From positions 806,001 to 870,000 of the forward strand of contig OZ220224.1 in NCBI GenBank assembly GCA_964291485.2: a stretch of DNA of 64,000 nt, in the 5' to 3' direction. Numbering within the stretch: position 1 is the first letter of the stretch; the number at the start of each line of letters is the position of its first letter. The stretch comes from Kistimonas sp964291485. GTDB lineage: Bacteria > Pseudomonadota > Gammaproteobacteria > Pseudomonadales > Endozoicomonadaceae. Below are positions 18,862 through 27,073 of the stretch, one piece after another. The translations under genes were made by a program, and so were the position numbers. A model generated the notes under the pieces. That model was not told the DNA's origin. It saw only the letters and a list, made by a program, of their open reading frames with translations, and made no database searches.

Positions 18862-19217
18862 TCCACTGCTGATTATAGCTTGACTGGTTGTTGGGTTTTT
18901 CATTGGAAATGGCGAATAATAGAAGTCTAGCAGTATAAATCGTCAATGTTGTGATTAGGGGTTGCTGCGTTAATTTTCTTGTGGCGGAAGTAGACAATAA
19001 ATACTTTTTGTTCGTTTAAATTTTAAGATAAAATAATATGGTTGTACCTCTTTGTGTTAATAGATAGTAACGATAAATAAAAAAGACCTTTTCTTATTAG
19101 TACATAATGTTCAATGTTTTCCAGAAAGTTATTTTCTCAGTCGTACAAAAATGAGGCTTTATGGATAACTGATTTAATTAATAGCCGGGCTTTTAACGAT
19201 AGCTACTGCGAATAGAA
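18862..19217. other. AT-rich intergenic region
   Basis: About 350 A+T-rich bases between the doeA hairpin and the terminator of the convergent S41 peptidase gene. I see no gene, RNA or repeat in it. Confidence 0.6.
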
Positions 19218-19259
19218 AAAGCTGGAGTTCAGTATCATTGTGACATGGATTCCAGCTTT
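19218..19259 (-). terminator. Rho-independent terminator of the S41 peptidase gene
   Basis: Read on the minus strand: AAAGCTGGA, a 24-base loop, TCCAGCTTT with further Ts. The 9-bp stem ends in a T-run and lies 15 bases after the stop of the minus-strand gene. Confidence 0.65.
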
Positions 19260-19273
19260 CATTCAGACCATCA

Positions 19274-21169
19274 TTATTGAGCAGGATCTATCGGTACTTC
19301 GCACTGGCAGACTGACATCTCGTTAACGATGACAGTTCGCCAGACGTTATTCCAACGCCCATCATGGCTATAGCAAACTGATGGACATTTCCTTTTCGCA
19401 TCCCCGTGATCCCAGATAGGGCCTGCTTTAAAGCTACGATTGACCACTTTTTGTGTTTTGATAAAACGTATAGCTGCTTTTAGTAGGTCATCCTCAGGGC
19501 GTGTGATTTGGGCAGAGAGTTGGTCTTCTATCCCTTTGAAATAAAACGATGACGGGCGCGTTTGTAGCGTTTTGTCCGGTGCAATGCCATTACTGTCGTA
19601 TAGGTGACCATCGGGTGTGAATGACAGCATACTGCCGAGTCTGACTTCAGTACCTGAGGGAAGTTCATAAGGGATAGCCATGGAACTGCCACCGCCAGTC
19701 GGTGCTCCCATCAGTGTAATTCCGTCCTGCCCTTTGAGAGCGCTGACCATAATGTCTGCAGCACTGAATACACCGGCATTCGTCAGAACAACAATATTTT
19801 TGGGCCGCTGATAGTCAGGTAATAACTCATCCCATAATGCAATCAATGCATGCAGGTTTTTTTGAATCTTAACGTCTTCTTCGTCTTCAACCGTATAGTC
19901 CTTAATCAGTTTGCGAAAGAATGCTTGTTGATCGGACAGCACTTGGTAATGCCAGGCGCTGTACAGATTTTCTTTATACCAGGCGTCTGGTTTCTTGCTG
20001 GACACAGGGCTGAGATCAGGTGTGAATCGTGTTAACTGAAAAGCATCAATAGCCTGTTGTTCTTCCTGAGACCAGATTGTACTGTCTTCCCTGAACATAA
20101 AGCGTGGAAACAACCTGTCACTATCAACCTGTCCCCATGGTATTGTCGCTTCACTCTCCGGTAGTAAATAGGTAGCTACATTGGTAATACGAGGGAAGGC
20201 ATCTTTAGGTGCAAGGAACGGGTAAAGGGCAATCAGTGAGGTTCGGCTGCCTCCTCCATTATCGCGCATGTCGAGGATGAGTCCGCGTTGTCCTGAGACC
20301 TGTTTAAAACGGGATAGAAGATCAAGCAGCTGTAGCCCTTCCTGAGGATCTGTTATGTCGTACATCTCAGATAATCTCAAGTACATAATTCGGCTTTTGC
20401 CTGAGGTGGTGAGATGATTCGAAAGGCCGAGGTCAATGGCATGCAGTTCGCTGTCATAGGTTAGCCGACAGTCAATATGCCAACGTTGAAGGTCGATTTT
20501 TTGAGTGATTCGTTGCCCATCTTTAGCCGCCAGTGTCAGCTTCGCCCGGCTTGATACCGGGAGCCCAGTGAATACGCGGGCTCGGTTCAGGTACTTAAGA
20601 AAATGAGCGACTTTGTCGTATATACGTGCCTGATTATATGATGAGATGGCTGGTTGTAGCAGTGTCACCCACTCGTCGATAGAAATATCATCAATGGCCA
20701 CAAGGTAAGGATAATGGGTGTTGAAAGTATCTTGTGTGCAATAGGTTTTATTATTCTCATACACAAATGTTCCTTGATTCATGAAAACGAGTTGTGGATG
20801 TTGCCCGGGAATGACTTTGATTTCACCAATAACACTTGTGTAGATGTCATCGTTTTCAGGTATTTCAGTATCAAATAAATCCCTCACCCGGGCATGAGCG
20901 TCTCCAAAGGATGCGATTATTTTCTGTAATGTCAGGCGGTAGGGGATGTTATCTGCAGGTAGAGTATATCGCGAAAGATTGCTGAGCTGTTGTTCTACGT
21001 CGTTTTTACCGTTGATAGGGTAAAAAGAGAATTGTTTTTCAATGAGGGTTGTGAGCGATTTAATATCTTCATTAATCAAGTTGTCAGTTGACTTTGATTG
21101 ATCAGAAAAGGCAGGTGCCGTGTGAAATGTGAATGGTATTAGTAAACAAACAATGTATAACCAACGCAT
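19274..21169 (-). CDS. Exported S41-family serine peptidase
   Basis: 631 residues from the ATG at 21169, which gives a signal peptide (MRWLYIVCLLIPFTFHTAPAF). An upstream in-frame ATG at 21235 would add 22 polar residues and is less likely. The C-terminal half has the S41 tail-specific-protease core: LILDMRDNGGGSRTS, then NAGVFSAADIMVSALKG with the candidate nucleophile Ser, then MGAPTGGGSSM and NGIAPDKTLQTRP. The N-terminal 200 residues are unassigned and no PDZ domain is obvious. It ends with several Cys residues (CPSVC, CQCEV). It is a lone gene lying in opposite orientation between the ectoine and glycine reductase blocks and looks unrelated to either. Confidence 0.82.
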   Translation of the reverse strand: MRWLYIVCLLIPFTFHTAPAFSDQSKSTDNLINEDIKSLTTLIEKQFSFYPINGKNDVEQQLSNLSRYTLPADNIPYRLTLQKIIASFGDAHARVRDLFDTEIPENDDIYTSVIGEIKVIPGQHPQLVFMNQGTFVYENNKTYCTQDTFNTHYPYLVAIDDISIDEWVTLLQPAISSYNQARIYDKVAHFLKYLNRARVFTGLPVSSRAKLTLAAKDGQRITQKIDLQRWHIDCRLTYDSELHAIDLGLSNHLTTSGKSRIMYLRLSEMYDITDPQEGLQLLDLLSRFKQVSGQRGLILDMRDNGGGSRTSLIALYPFLAPKDAFPRITNVATYLLPESEATIPWGQVDSDRLFPRFMFREDSTIWSQEEQQAIDAFQLTRFTPDLSPVSSKKPDAWYKENLYSAWHYQVLSDQQAFFRKLIKDYTVEDEEDVKIQKNLHALIALWDELLPDYQRPKNIVVLTNAGVFSAADIMVSALKGQDGITLMGAPTGGGSSMAIPYELPSGTEVRLGSMLSFTPDGHLYDSNGIAPDKTLQTRPSSFYFKGIEDQLSAQITRPEDDLLKAAIRFIKTQKVVNRSFKAGPIWDHGDAKRKCPSVCYSHDGRWNNVWRTVIVNEMSVCQCEVPIDPAQ

Positions 21170-21780
21170 GGTGCAACTCCTTCTGTCTGAATCATAGTTG
21201 ACAGCATATTTAATGCGATAATAGGGCGTGAACAAACTTAGACCCTAGATTAAGAACGTGCATGAAAAGTCAGGAATAAATATAAAAATATCTAATGTGA
21301 TTTATGTTTAGATTCCAATCGTTGTGGGCAGGTATGAATCTGGTCAGTGTTGCGTGATGAGGTAGGTAATCTATCCAGAAAATCATTAGAGATGTAAACA
21401 AAGGGTGGGGTGAACAGCATTTACTGCATAGTAAAAAGCACTTATCGCATAGGTATTTGTGCATATTAATCGATATTGTTACTCCATTCTGATGCTAATA
21501 AAAAGGCTGATGCAGAACATAATAGTTGTTTTTTTTTAGATTCTAGGAATATTAACCATAAAAACTCAATAAGCATCATGTGTCGTGCATATTCTCCACT
21601 GCTTCCAGTGATCGGTACAGATATTGTTATAGATCAATACATACGGGCGTTCGGAGTAGCACCATACGCACCAAGTCGGAACTGATGGTTTCGGGCTAAA
21701 TAGCGCCTCCGCTACGTAGGTATAAGTACGTAACCGGCGTTCCAGCCTGTGCCACTTGTTTAACGGATCGGAGCGCAACA
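21170..21780. other. Long intergenic region upstream of trxB
   Basis: About 610 bases, divergent between the S41 gene and the grd locus, so promoters for both should be here. The first 350 bases are A+T-rich, with a T-run at 21530-21538. I looked for a glycine riboswitch, because a glycine-consuming operon follows, and did not find its conserved core. No credible gene is present; small reading frames here are short and lack homology that I recognise. Confidence 0.55.
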
Positions 21781-22989
21781 ATGTCAGAAGTTTATGACGT
21801 CATCATTATTGGTGGCGGCGCTGGCGGCTTGTCTGCCGGTGTGTATTGTGCACGCGGTAAAATGAAGACCCTGGTTCTCGAAGCCAGCAGCAACACCGGT
21901 GGCCAGTGCGCCAAAACCTCAGAGCTGGAAAATTATCCCGGTATTGTTGAATCCACCGGTCCTGGCCTGATGAACATGTTCCGGGCCCACTGTGACAAGT
22001 TCGGTGTTGAATTCCAGCGTGCACAAGTGACAGGTCTTGCGCTCGACAGCGACGGTTTCCACAAGCGCGTCACCACCCGTGACGGTCAGACGTTGATGGC
22101 CAAGAGTGTCATCATCGGCACCGGTGCTAACCCACGCGTCCTGGGTATCAAGGGTGAAAGAGAATTCACCGCCAAGGGCGTTTCCTACTGCGCCACCTGC
22201 GACGCAGACTTCTATGAAGATCTGGATATCATCGTCGTCGGCAGCGGCAACACTGCGGTAGAAGAATCCGTTTTCCTCACCAAGTTCGTTAACAGTGTCC
22301 GTATGGTCGTACTGCACGACGAAGGCGTGCTGGATGCTGACCGTACTGCCCAGGAGCAGGCGTTCGCCAACGACAAGATTTCCTTTATCTGGAACTCCTG
22401 TGTTGACGAAATCTGCGGCGACGAACTGGTCAACGGCGTCAAGATCAAGAATCTGAAGACCGGTGAAATCACCGACGAAGCCTGCGACGGCGTCTTCATG
22501 TTCGTCGGCACCGTACCAATGACAGACTTCCTGAAAGACACCATTGAGCTGAGCAAGGGCGGTTACATTGTCGTTGATGACAAGCAGGAAACCTCCATGC
22601 CGGGTGTCTTCGCGGCCGGTGACGTCTGCGACAAGTTCCTGCGTCAGGTGGTTACCGCGGCGGGTGACGGTGCGGTAGCGGCAGTCGCAGCAGACCGTTA
22701 TGTCCAGGAAGAAGAGCACTGGAGCGAATCCGTGCTGGATGCCGAGAAGGATGTCCTGGTGGCGTTCTGGAGCCCGGTCGATCCGAAGAGCCTGGAGCTG
22801 ATGCCTCACCTGGAAGCGCTGGCGGCGGACAAGGGCCTGCGTCTGGTGACCATGGACACCTACAAGAGCCGCAACATCGCTGACCGCTATGAAGTCAGCC
22901 AGATTCCCACAGTGATCCGCTTCAGTCAGGGTGAGCCGGCCAGCCGTCTCGAAGCCCCCGCAGCGGACCAGCTTGAAAAGCTCGTTTGA
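21781..22989 (+). CDS. trxB: Thioredoxin reductase with C-terminal thioredoxin-like domain
   Basis: 402 residues. Residues 1 to about 310 are a low-molecular-weight thioredoxin reductase: FAD motif IIGGGAGGLSAG, redox pair in SYCATCDADFYE, NAD(P)H motif VVGSGNTAVEE, and the FAD-closing block GVFAAGDVCDKFLRQVVTAAGDGAVAA. The last 85 residues form an added thioredoxin-like domain (VLVAFWSPVDPKSLELMPHL, then a cis-Pro-like QIPTVIRF), in which the usual Cys-x-x-Cys is replaced by SPVDPKS, so it cannot do dithiol exchange. It should deliver NADPH electrons to the adjacent TrxA and so to glycine reductase. The extra domain may dock partner proteins. The gene starts the grd locus and is 10 bases from trxA. 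Confidence 0.9.
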   Translation: MSEVYDVIIIGGGAGGLSAGVYCARGKMKTLVLEASSNTGGQCAKTSELENYPGIVESTGPGLMNMFRAHCDKFGVEFQRAQVTGLALDSDGFHKRVTTRDGQTLMAKSVIIGTGANPRVLGIKGEREFTAKGVSYCATCDADFYEDLDIIVVGSGNTAVEESVFLTKFVNSVRMVVLHDEGVLDADRTAQEQAFANDKISFIWNSCVDEICGDELVNGVKIKNLKTGEITDEACDGVFMFVGTVPMTDFLKDTIELSKGGYIVVDDKQETSMPGVFAAGDVCDKFLRQVVTAAGDGAVAAVAADRYVQEEEHWSESVLDAEKDVLVAFWSPVDPKSLELMPHLEALAADKGLRLVTMDTYKSRNIADRYEVSQIPTVIRFSQGEPASRLEAPAADQLEKLV

Positions 22990-22999
22990 GGTGAGTGAG

Positions 23000-23317
23000 A
23001 TGATCGAAGTAGGCAAAGACAATTTCGAACAGGAAGTGAAGCAGCACCAGGGCATCGTCATGGTCGACTTCTGGGGTGAAAGCTGCGGTCGCTGCATGGA
23101 GCTGATGCCCGATGTCGTCGCCCTGTCCGAAAAGTACGGTGACAAGATCAAGTTCACCAAGCTGAACATTGCCGGCAACCGTCGTGTTGCCATGGGCCAG
23201 GGTGTTATGGGTCTGCCTTCCATGGTCTTCTACAAAGACGGTGAAAAGCAGCAGCACCTGTCCGGTGAAGAACTGGACGCCCAGCAGATTGAAGACGTGA
23301 TTAAAGAATACGTTTAA
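23000..23317 (+). CDS. trxA: Thioredoxin, glycine-reductase-associated
   Basis: 105 residues from the ATG at 23000, preceded by GAGGTGAG. It is a thioredoxin with active site WGESCGRCMELMP: the pair is C-G-R-C and the Trp normally next to the first Cys is displaced (E-S-C). The cis-proline block is GVMGLPSMVFYKDGE. In glycine-reducing bacteria a dedicated thioredoxin, often with a non-standard active site, reduces the selenoprotein system. Its place between trxB and grdA fits that role. A stem-loop and 215 non-coding bases separate it from grdA. Confidence 0.9.
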   Translation: MIEVGKDNFEQEVKQHQGIVMVDFWGESCGRCMELMPDVVALSEKYGDKIKFTKLNIAGNRRVAMGQGVMGLPSMVFYKDGEKQQHLSGEELDAQQIEDVIKEYV

Positions 23318-23468
23318 TCACTGAAAGCATTTTAAAAGTTTCATTACTGAAATTTTTAAAACAGGAATAACAGAATTTACATCATCGTTGCCGTTATTAA
23401 TGAATGATTGAAAGACTGTTATTCCGACGCTGGATTCGATTCGTTCGATGACAGCATTTTGTAAGGTG

Positions 23469-23495
23469 ATCTCCTTTCGGGGAGGTTGATTTTTC
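23469..23495 (+). terminator. Stem-loop with T-run between trxA and grdA
   Basis: ATCTCC pairs with GGAGGT (one G-T pair) around a TTTCGG loop, followed within three bases by five Ts. It could be a partial terminator or a processing site that sets a different mRNA level for trxBA and grdA. The stem is short, so this is tentative. Confidence 0.35.
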
Positions 23496-23532
23496 GAGTT
23501 CGCTTTATTGCGATTTTTCAGGTCAGAAAGCC

Positions 23533-24003
23533 ATGCTGAAAGACAAGAAAGTCGTAATACTCGGTGATCGCGACGGCGTCCCAGGTCCTGCCATTGAAGA
23601 ATGTGTCAAGACCGCAGGTGCCGAGGTTGTATTCAGCACCACCGAGTGTTTCGTCTGAACTAGCGCAGGCGCAATGGATCTTGAAAATCAAAAGCGGGTC
23701 AAGGAATTGTCCGAAAAGTACGGCCCTGAGAACATCGTTGTTGTTCTCGGCGGCGCTGAGGCCGAAGCATCCGGCCTGGCAGCTGAAACCGTAACTAGCG
23801 GCGACCCGACTTTTGCAGGTCCGTTGGCCGGAGTCCCGTTGGGACTTCGTGTACACCATATCGTAGACGCAGAGATCAAGGATGAAGTGGATCCTGATGT
23901 TTACGAAGAGCAGGTTGGAATGATGGAAATGGTTATGCCGGTTGATGAAATCACCGGTGAGGTCAGGGAGTACCGCGAGAAATTCTGTAAGTTTCTCGGC
24001 TAA
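23533..24003 (+). CDS. grdA: Glycine reductase selenoprotein A (in-frame UGA = Sec42)
   Basis: 156 residues if the TGA at 23656-23658 is read as selenocysteine. The start MLKDKKVVILGDRDGVPGP and the motif C-F-V-U-T-S-A-G-A-M-D-L-E-N-Q match the known GrdA pattern. Without recoding the gene would break into a 41-residue piece and an unrelated-looking downstream frame. GrdA is the small carrier that takes the carboxymethyl group from component B on its selenium, releases it as a ketene-equivalent to component C, and is then reduced by thioredoxin. The selC, selA, selB and selD genes about 27 kb away supply the machinery. No clear GU-loop hairpin is visible right after this UGA; a short GCGC stem is all I can see. 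Confidence 0.95.
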
Positions 24004-24322
24004 CCATTCACCCGGATGTTGCACTGAACGTTAACGTTTGTGCATCTGTCGTCTGTCCGGGACCAGCCTGTGTTGATCCAGGCAGACGGCAGGGTTCGAA
24101 CCGGGTGTCCCCAGGGGCATCGGTTCAGTGTAACGGATGGGGTAGACGTGTGATGGCAGGACTGCCGGTGGGCAGTGATTTGCCAGACCAGTATCCGGCG
24201 ATTATTTCGGCGATGATTAATAAGCTGCAGTACAGCTCCTCGAATTGCCGCAGTAATCAGACATAGATCCAACGGGAACATTGGTTTGTTTCCTTTGCGG
24301 CTGACCAGATGGAGTTCGTGCC
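24004..24322 (+). other. 319-base gap inside the grd locus
   Basis: Non-coding or weakly coding stretch between grdA and grdC. It contains a palindromic AACGTTAACGTT near 24029 and a possible 37-codon frame at 24153-24266 that starts MAGLPVGSD. That frame lacks a strong ribosome binding site and resembles nothing I know. A promoter or attenuator for grdC is possible. Confidence 0.4.
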
Positions 24323-25858
24323 GTGGACTACCCCGTTATTAAAGGCGCAAGTTACGTACTTGCTCATACCCCGGATTTTATTCCTTTCGGGTCTACCCAG
24401 GTATTCGCTCGCAAGTCGAATGACCAGGAATACCTTTCCTCACTGAAAAAGCACCAGCGTTCTTTTGAAGAAGTGGTCGCCTATCCGGCGAACCAGTGCT
24501 TTGTTGGTAATATCACCCCTGAAGCCCTCGACGGCATCGCCGCACCCTGGTATGAAAACCAGATCGAAGGTGCAGAGCGTCAGGGTCGTTTCGGCGAAAT
24601 CATGCCGCAGGACGAATTCTTCGCCCTGATCAAGCATTCTGACGTGTTTGACCTGGTCAAACTCACCCCCGAATTCATTGAGCGCGCCAACCAGCGCCTG
24701 AGTATCCATCCGCTGCTCAGCCACATCGTGCTGGACGACAAGTGCGCGATGTCCGCCACTGACATGCACGCCCTGGTGGAAGAGCACATTGCTGAACCGC
24801 TGACCATTGACGGTGAGCTGATCGGCTGCGTCAAGCGCGCCCACGACGATGACGAAAACCTGAGCGCCCACATTATCCTGGAAAACCTGAGCGTGAAAGC
24901 CTCCGGTGTTCTGGCGGCGCTGCACCTGAAGAAGCAGGGCATGGACCTGTCCCAGGTGGATTACATCATCGAATGTTCCGAAGAAGCCTGCGGTGACATC
25001 AACCAGCGTGGCGGTGGTAACTTCGCCAAGGCTATCGGTGAACTGGTTGGCTGCACCGGCGCAACCGGCAGCGACCTGCGCGGTTTCTGCGCAGCGCCTG
25101 CACACGCCCTGATCCACGCGGCAGCGCTGGTTAAAGGCGGCGTATTCAAGAACGTCATGGTGGTAGCGGGCGGTGCGGTTGCCAAGCTGGCCATGAACGG
25201 CCGTGACCATGTCAAGAAAGGTCTGCCGGTTCTGGAAGACGCACTGGCCGGTTTCGCTACCATCATCAGCGAAAACGACGGTGTCAGCCCGGTTCTGAAC
25301 ACCGACATCATCGGTCGCCACACCATCGGTACCGGTTCTGCTCCGCAGGCCGTTATGACCAGCCTGATCTCTGCACCGCTCAAGCGTGCAGGCCGCACCA
25401 TCACCGACGTGGACAAGTTCTCCACCGAGATGCAGAACGCCGAGATCACCAAGCCTGCCGGCGCGGGCAACGTACCGGAAGCCAACTACAAGATGATCGC
25501 CGCCCTGGCCGTTAAAGAAGGTCAGCTGGATCGCAGCGAACTGATGAACTTCGTTGGCAAGCACGGCATCACCGGTTACGCGCTGACCCAGGGTCACATC
25601 CCATCGGGCGTGCCTTACCTGGGCCACGGTCGCGACGCGATCCTGAACGGTGAGATCAACAGCTTCATGGTAGTGGGCAAGGGCAGCCTGTTCCTGGGCC
25701 GCATGACCAACCAGTTCGACGGTATCTCCACCCTGATCGAGAAGAACACGGGTGTGTCTGCTGGCAGCAGCTTTGACGGCAGCGAAGCCCGCAAGCTGGT
25801 GGCTGAAGCCATGAAAGACGTCGCTGAGCGTCTGCTGGAAAAAGCCGGTGAGCAATAA
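24323..25858 (+). CDS. grdC: Glycine reductase component C, beta subunit
   Basis: 511 residues starting at the GTG at 24323, chosen because GGAG lies 8 bases upstream (24311-24314) and the start MDYPVIKGASYVLAHTPDF matches the family. The protein has a thiolase/ketoacyl-synthase-like build with conserved Cys residues (IIECSEEACGDINQRGGGNF and GSDLRGFCAAPAHAL). Together with GrdD it accepts the two-carbon unit from selenoprotein A as an acetyl thioester and releases acetyl phosphate by phosphorolysis. Acetate kinase, needed to make ATP from it, is not in the window. The gene is rich in CTG, AAC, GAC and AAG codons, which suggests strong expression. Confidence 0.93.
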   Translation: MDYPVIKGASYVLAHTPDFIPFGSTQVFARKSNDQEYLSSLKKHQRSFEEVVAYPANQCFVGNITPEALDGIAAPWYENQIEGAERQGRFGEIMPQDEFFALIKHSDVFDLVKLTPEFIERANQRLSIHPLLSHIVLDDKCAMSATDMHALVEEHIAEPLTIDGELIGCVKRAHDDDENLSAHIILENLSVKASGVLAALHLKKQGMDLSQVDYIIECSEEACGDINQRGGGNFAKAIGELVGCTGATGSDLRGFCAAPAHALIHAAALVKGGVFKNVMVVAGGAVAKLAMNGRDHVKKGLPVLEDALAGFATIISENDGVSPVLNTDIIGRHTIGTGSAPQAVMTSLISAPLKRAGRTITDVDKFSTEMQNAEITKPAGAGNVPEANYKMIAALAVKEGQLDRSELMNFVGKHGITGYALTQGHIPSGVPYLGHGRDAILNGEINSFMVVGKGSLFLGRMTNQFDGISTLIEKNTGVSAGSSFDGSEARKLVAEAMKDVAERLLEKAGEQ

Positions 25859-25868
25859 GGAGACGGTC

Positions 25869-27023
25869 ATGGCAAATCTTAATGAAGCCCTGGCCAGTGC
25901 TTTCAGTGACATGGCCGACGGCCTGGTCAGCGGCAGCTTCGGACGCAAAAAGCGTATCGGTCTGACCCTGGTCGGCAGTGAGCACGGTTCCGAGGAACTG
26001 GTGCGTGCGGCCACACTGGCAGCCCGTTCCTACGCGGATATCGAGCCGGTCCTGATCGGTGACGTAGCCGAAGCACCTTTCGAGCTGCATCCGGCCTCTG
26101 ACCTGCACGAATGCCACCAGGTAATGGAAACGTTGCTGGACGAAGGCAAGATCGACGCCTGCGTCACCCTGCACTACAGCTTCCCGCTGGGTGTCAGCAC
26201 CGTGGGCAAGGTCATCACCCCGGCGGTTGGCCGCGAGATGATCCTGGCCACCACTACTGGCACCAGCGACACCATCCGCAATATCTCCATGGTGAAGAAC
26301 GCCATCGCCGGTATCGCGCTGGCCAAGGCCACCGGCATCCAGGAACCCACCGTTGGCATCCTGAATGTGGAAGGTGCGGCACAGGTGGAACGCGCACTGC
26401 GTCAGCTGATCGAGAACGGCTACCGCATGAACTTCACCGAATCCGCCCGTGCGGACGGTGGTGTTCTGATGCGGGGCAACGACCTGCTGCAGGGCGCGCC
26501 CGATGTGATGGTCGCTGACAGCCTGACCGGCAACCTGATGATGAAGGTATTTTCTTCCTTCAACACCGGTGGCAGCTACGAAGCACTGGGTTACGGCTAC
26601 GGCCCGGGCCTGGGTGAAGACGCCAGCCGCCTGGTAGGCATCATCTCCCGCGCCTCCGGCGCACCGGTCATCGCCGGCGCCATGCGCCTGATGGCTGACA
26701 GTGCCCAGGGTGACCTGCTGGACGTCTACCGTCGTGAACTGAAGGCTGCGGAAGAAGCCGGTCTGGACGACGTGCTGCAGGGCCTGAAGCCAAAGGCTGC
26801 TGTCGAGAAAACGGAAACTGTCACTGCGCCGCCCGAGAAAGTCACCGACGGTGATATCAACGGCATCGATATCCTCGATATCGAAACCGCGCGTGACGCC
26901 CTGTGGGCCAAACAGATCTTTGCACGCACCGGTATGGGTTGCACCGGTCCCGTCGTCATGGTGGCGACTGAGGACATGGAGCAGGCACGCCAGGTGTTGA
27001 AGGAATCCGGGTTTATCGCTTGA
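25869..27023 (+). CDS. grdD: Glycine reductase component C, alpha subunit
   Basis: 384 residues from the ATG at 25869, which has AAGGAGA ahead of it. An in-frame ATG at 25848 lies inside grdC. It belongs to the PlsX/phosphate acyltransferase-like fold (LTLVGSEHGSEELVRAA, NISMVKNAIAGIALAKATG, NTGGSYEALGYGYGPGLGEDASRL). A Cys near the C terminus, C358 in GMGCTGPVV, corresponds in position to the Cys of GrdD reported to carry the acetyl group in Clostridium. It forms component C with GrdC and makes acetyl phosphate. Spacing to grdC is 10 bases. Confidence 0.92.
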   Translation: MANLNEALASAFSDMADGLVSGSFGRKKRIGLTLVGSEHGSEELVRAATLAARSYADIEPVLIGDVAEAPFELHPASDLHECHQVMETLLDEGKIDACVTLHYSFPLGVSTVGKVITPAVGREMILATTTGTSDTIRNISMVKNAIAGIALAKATGIQEPTVGILNVEGAAQVERALRQLIENGYRMNFTESARADGGVLMRGNDLLQGAPDVMVADSLTGNLMMKVFSSFNTGGSYEALGYGYGPGLGEDASRLVGIISRASGAPVIAGAMRLMADSAQGDLLDVYRRELKAAEEAGLDDVLQGLKPKAAVEKTETVTAPPEKVTDGDINGIDILDIETARDALWAKQIFARTGMGCTGPVVMVATEDMEQARQVLKESGFIA

Positions 27024-27073
27024 TCGATCAGGCGCCACCGGCGCCCGATCAACAGGCTATTCAGGAGAGTGTA

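Noticed and set aside
21170..21780. Glycine riboswitch ahead of the grd locus
   Set aside because: I could not find the conserved aptamer core or tandem aptamers in this gap.
23656..23658. grdA as a broken gene because of the TGA
   Set aside because: The TGA lies in the exact selenocysteine context of GrdA, and selC, selA, selB and selD are in the same window.
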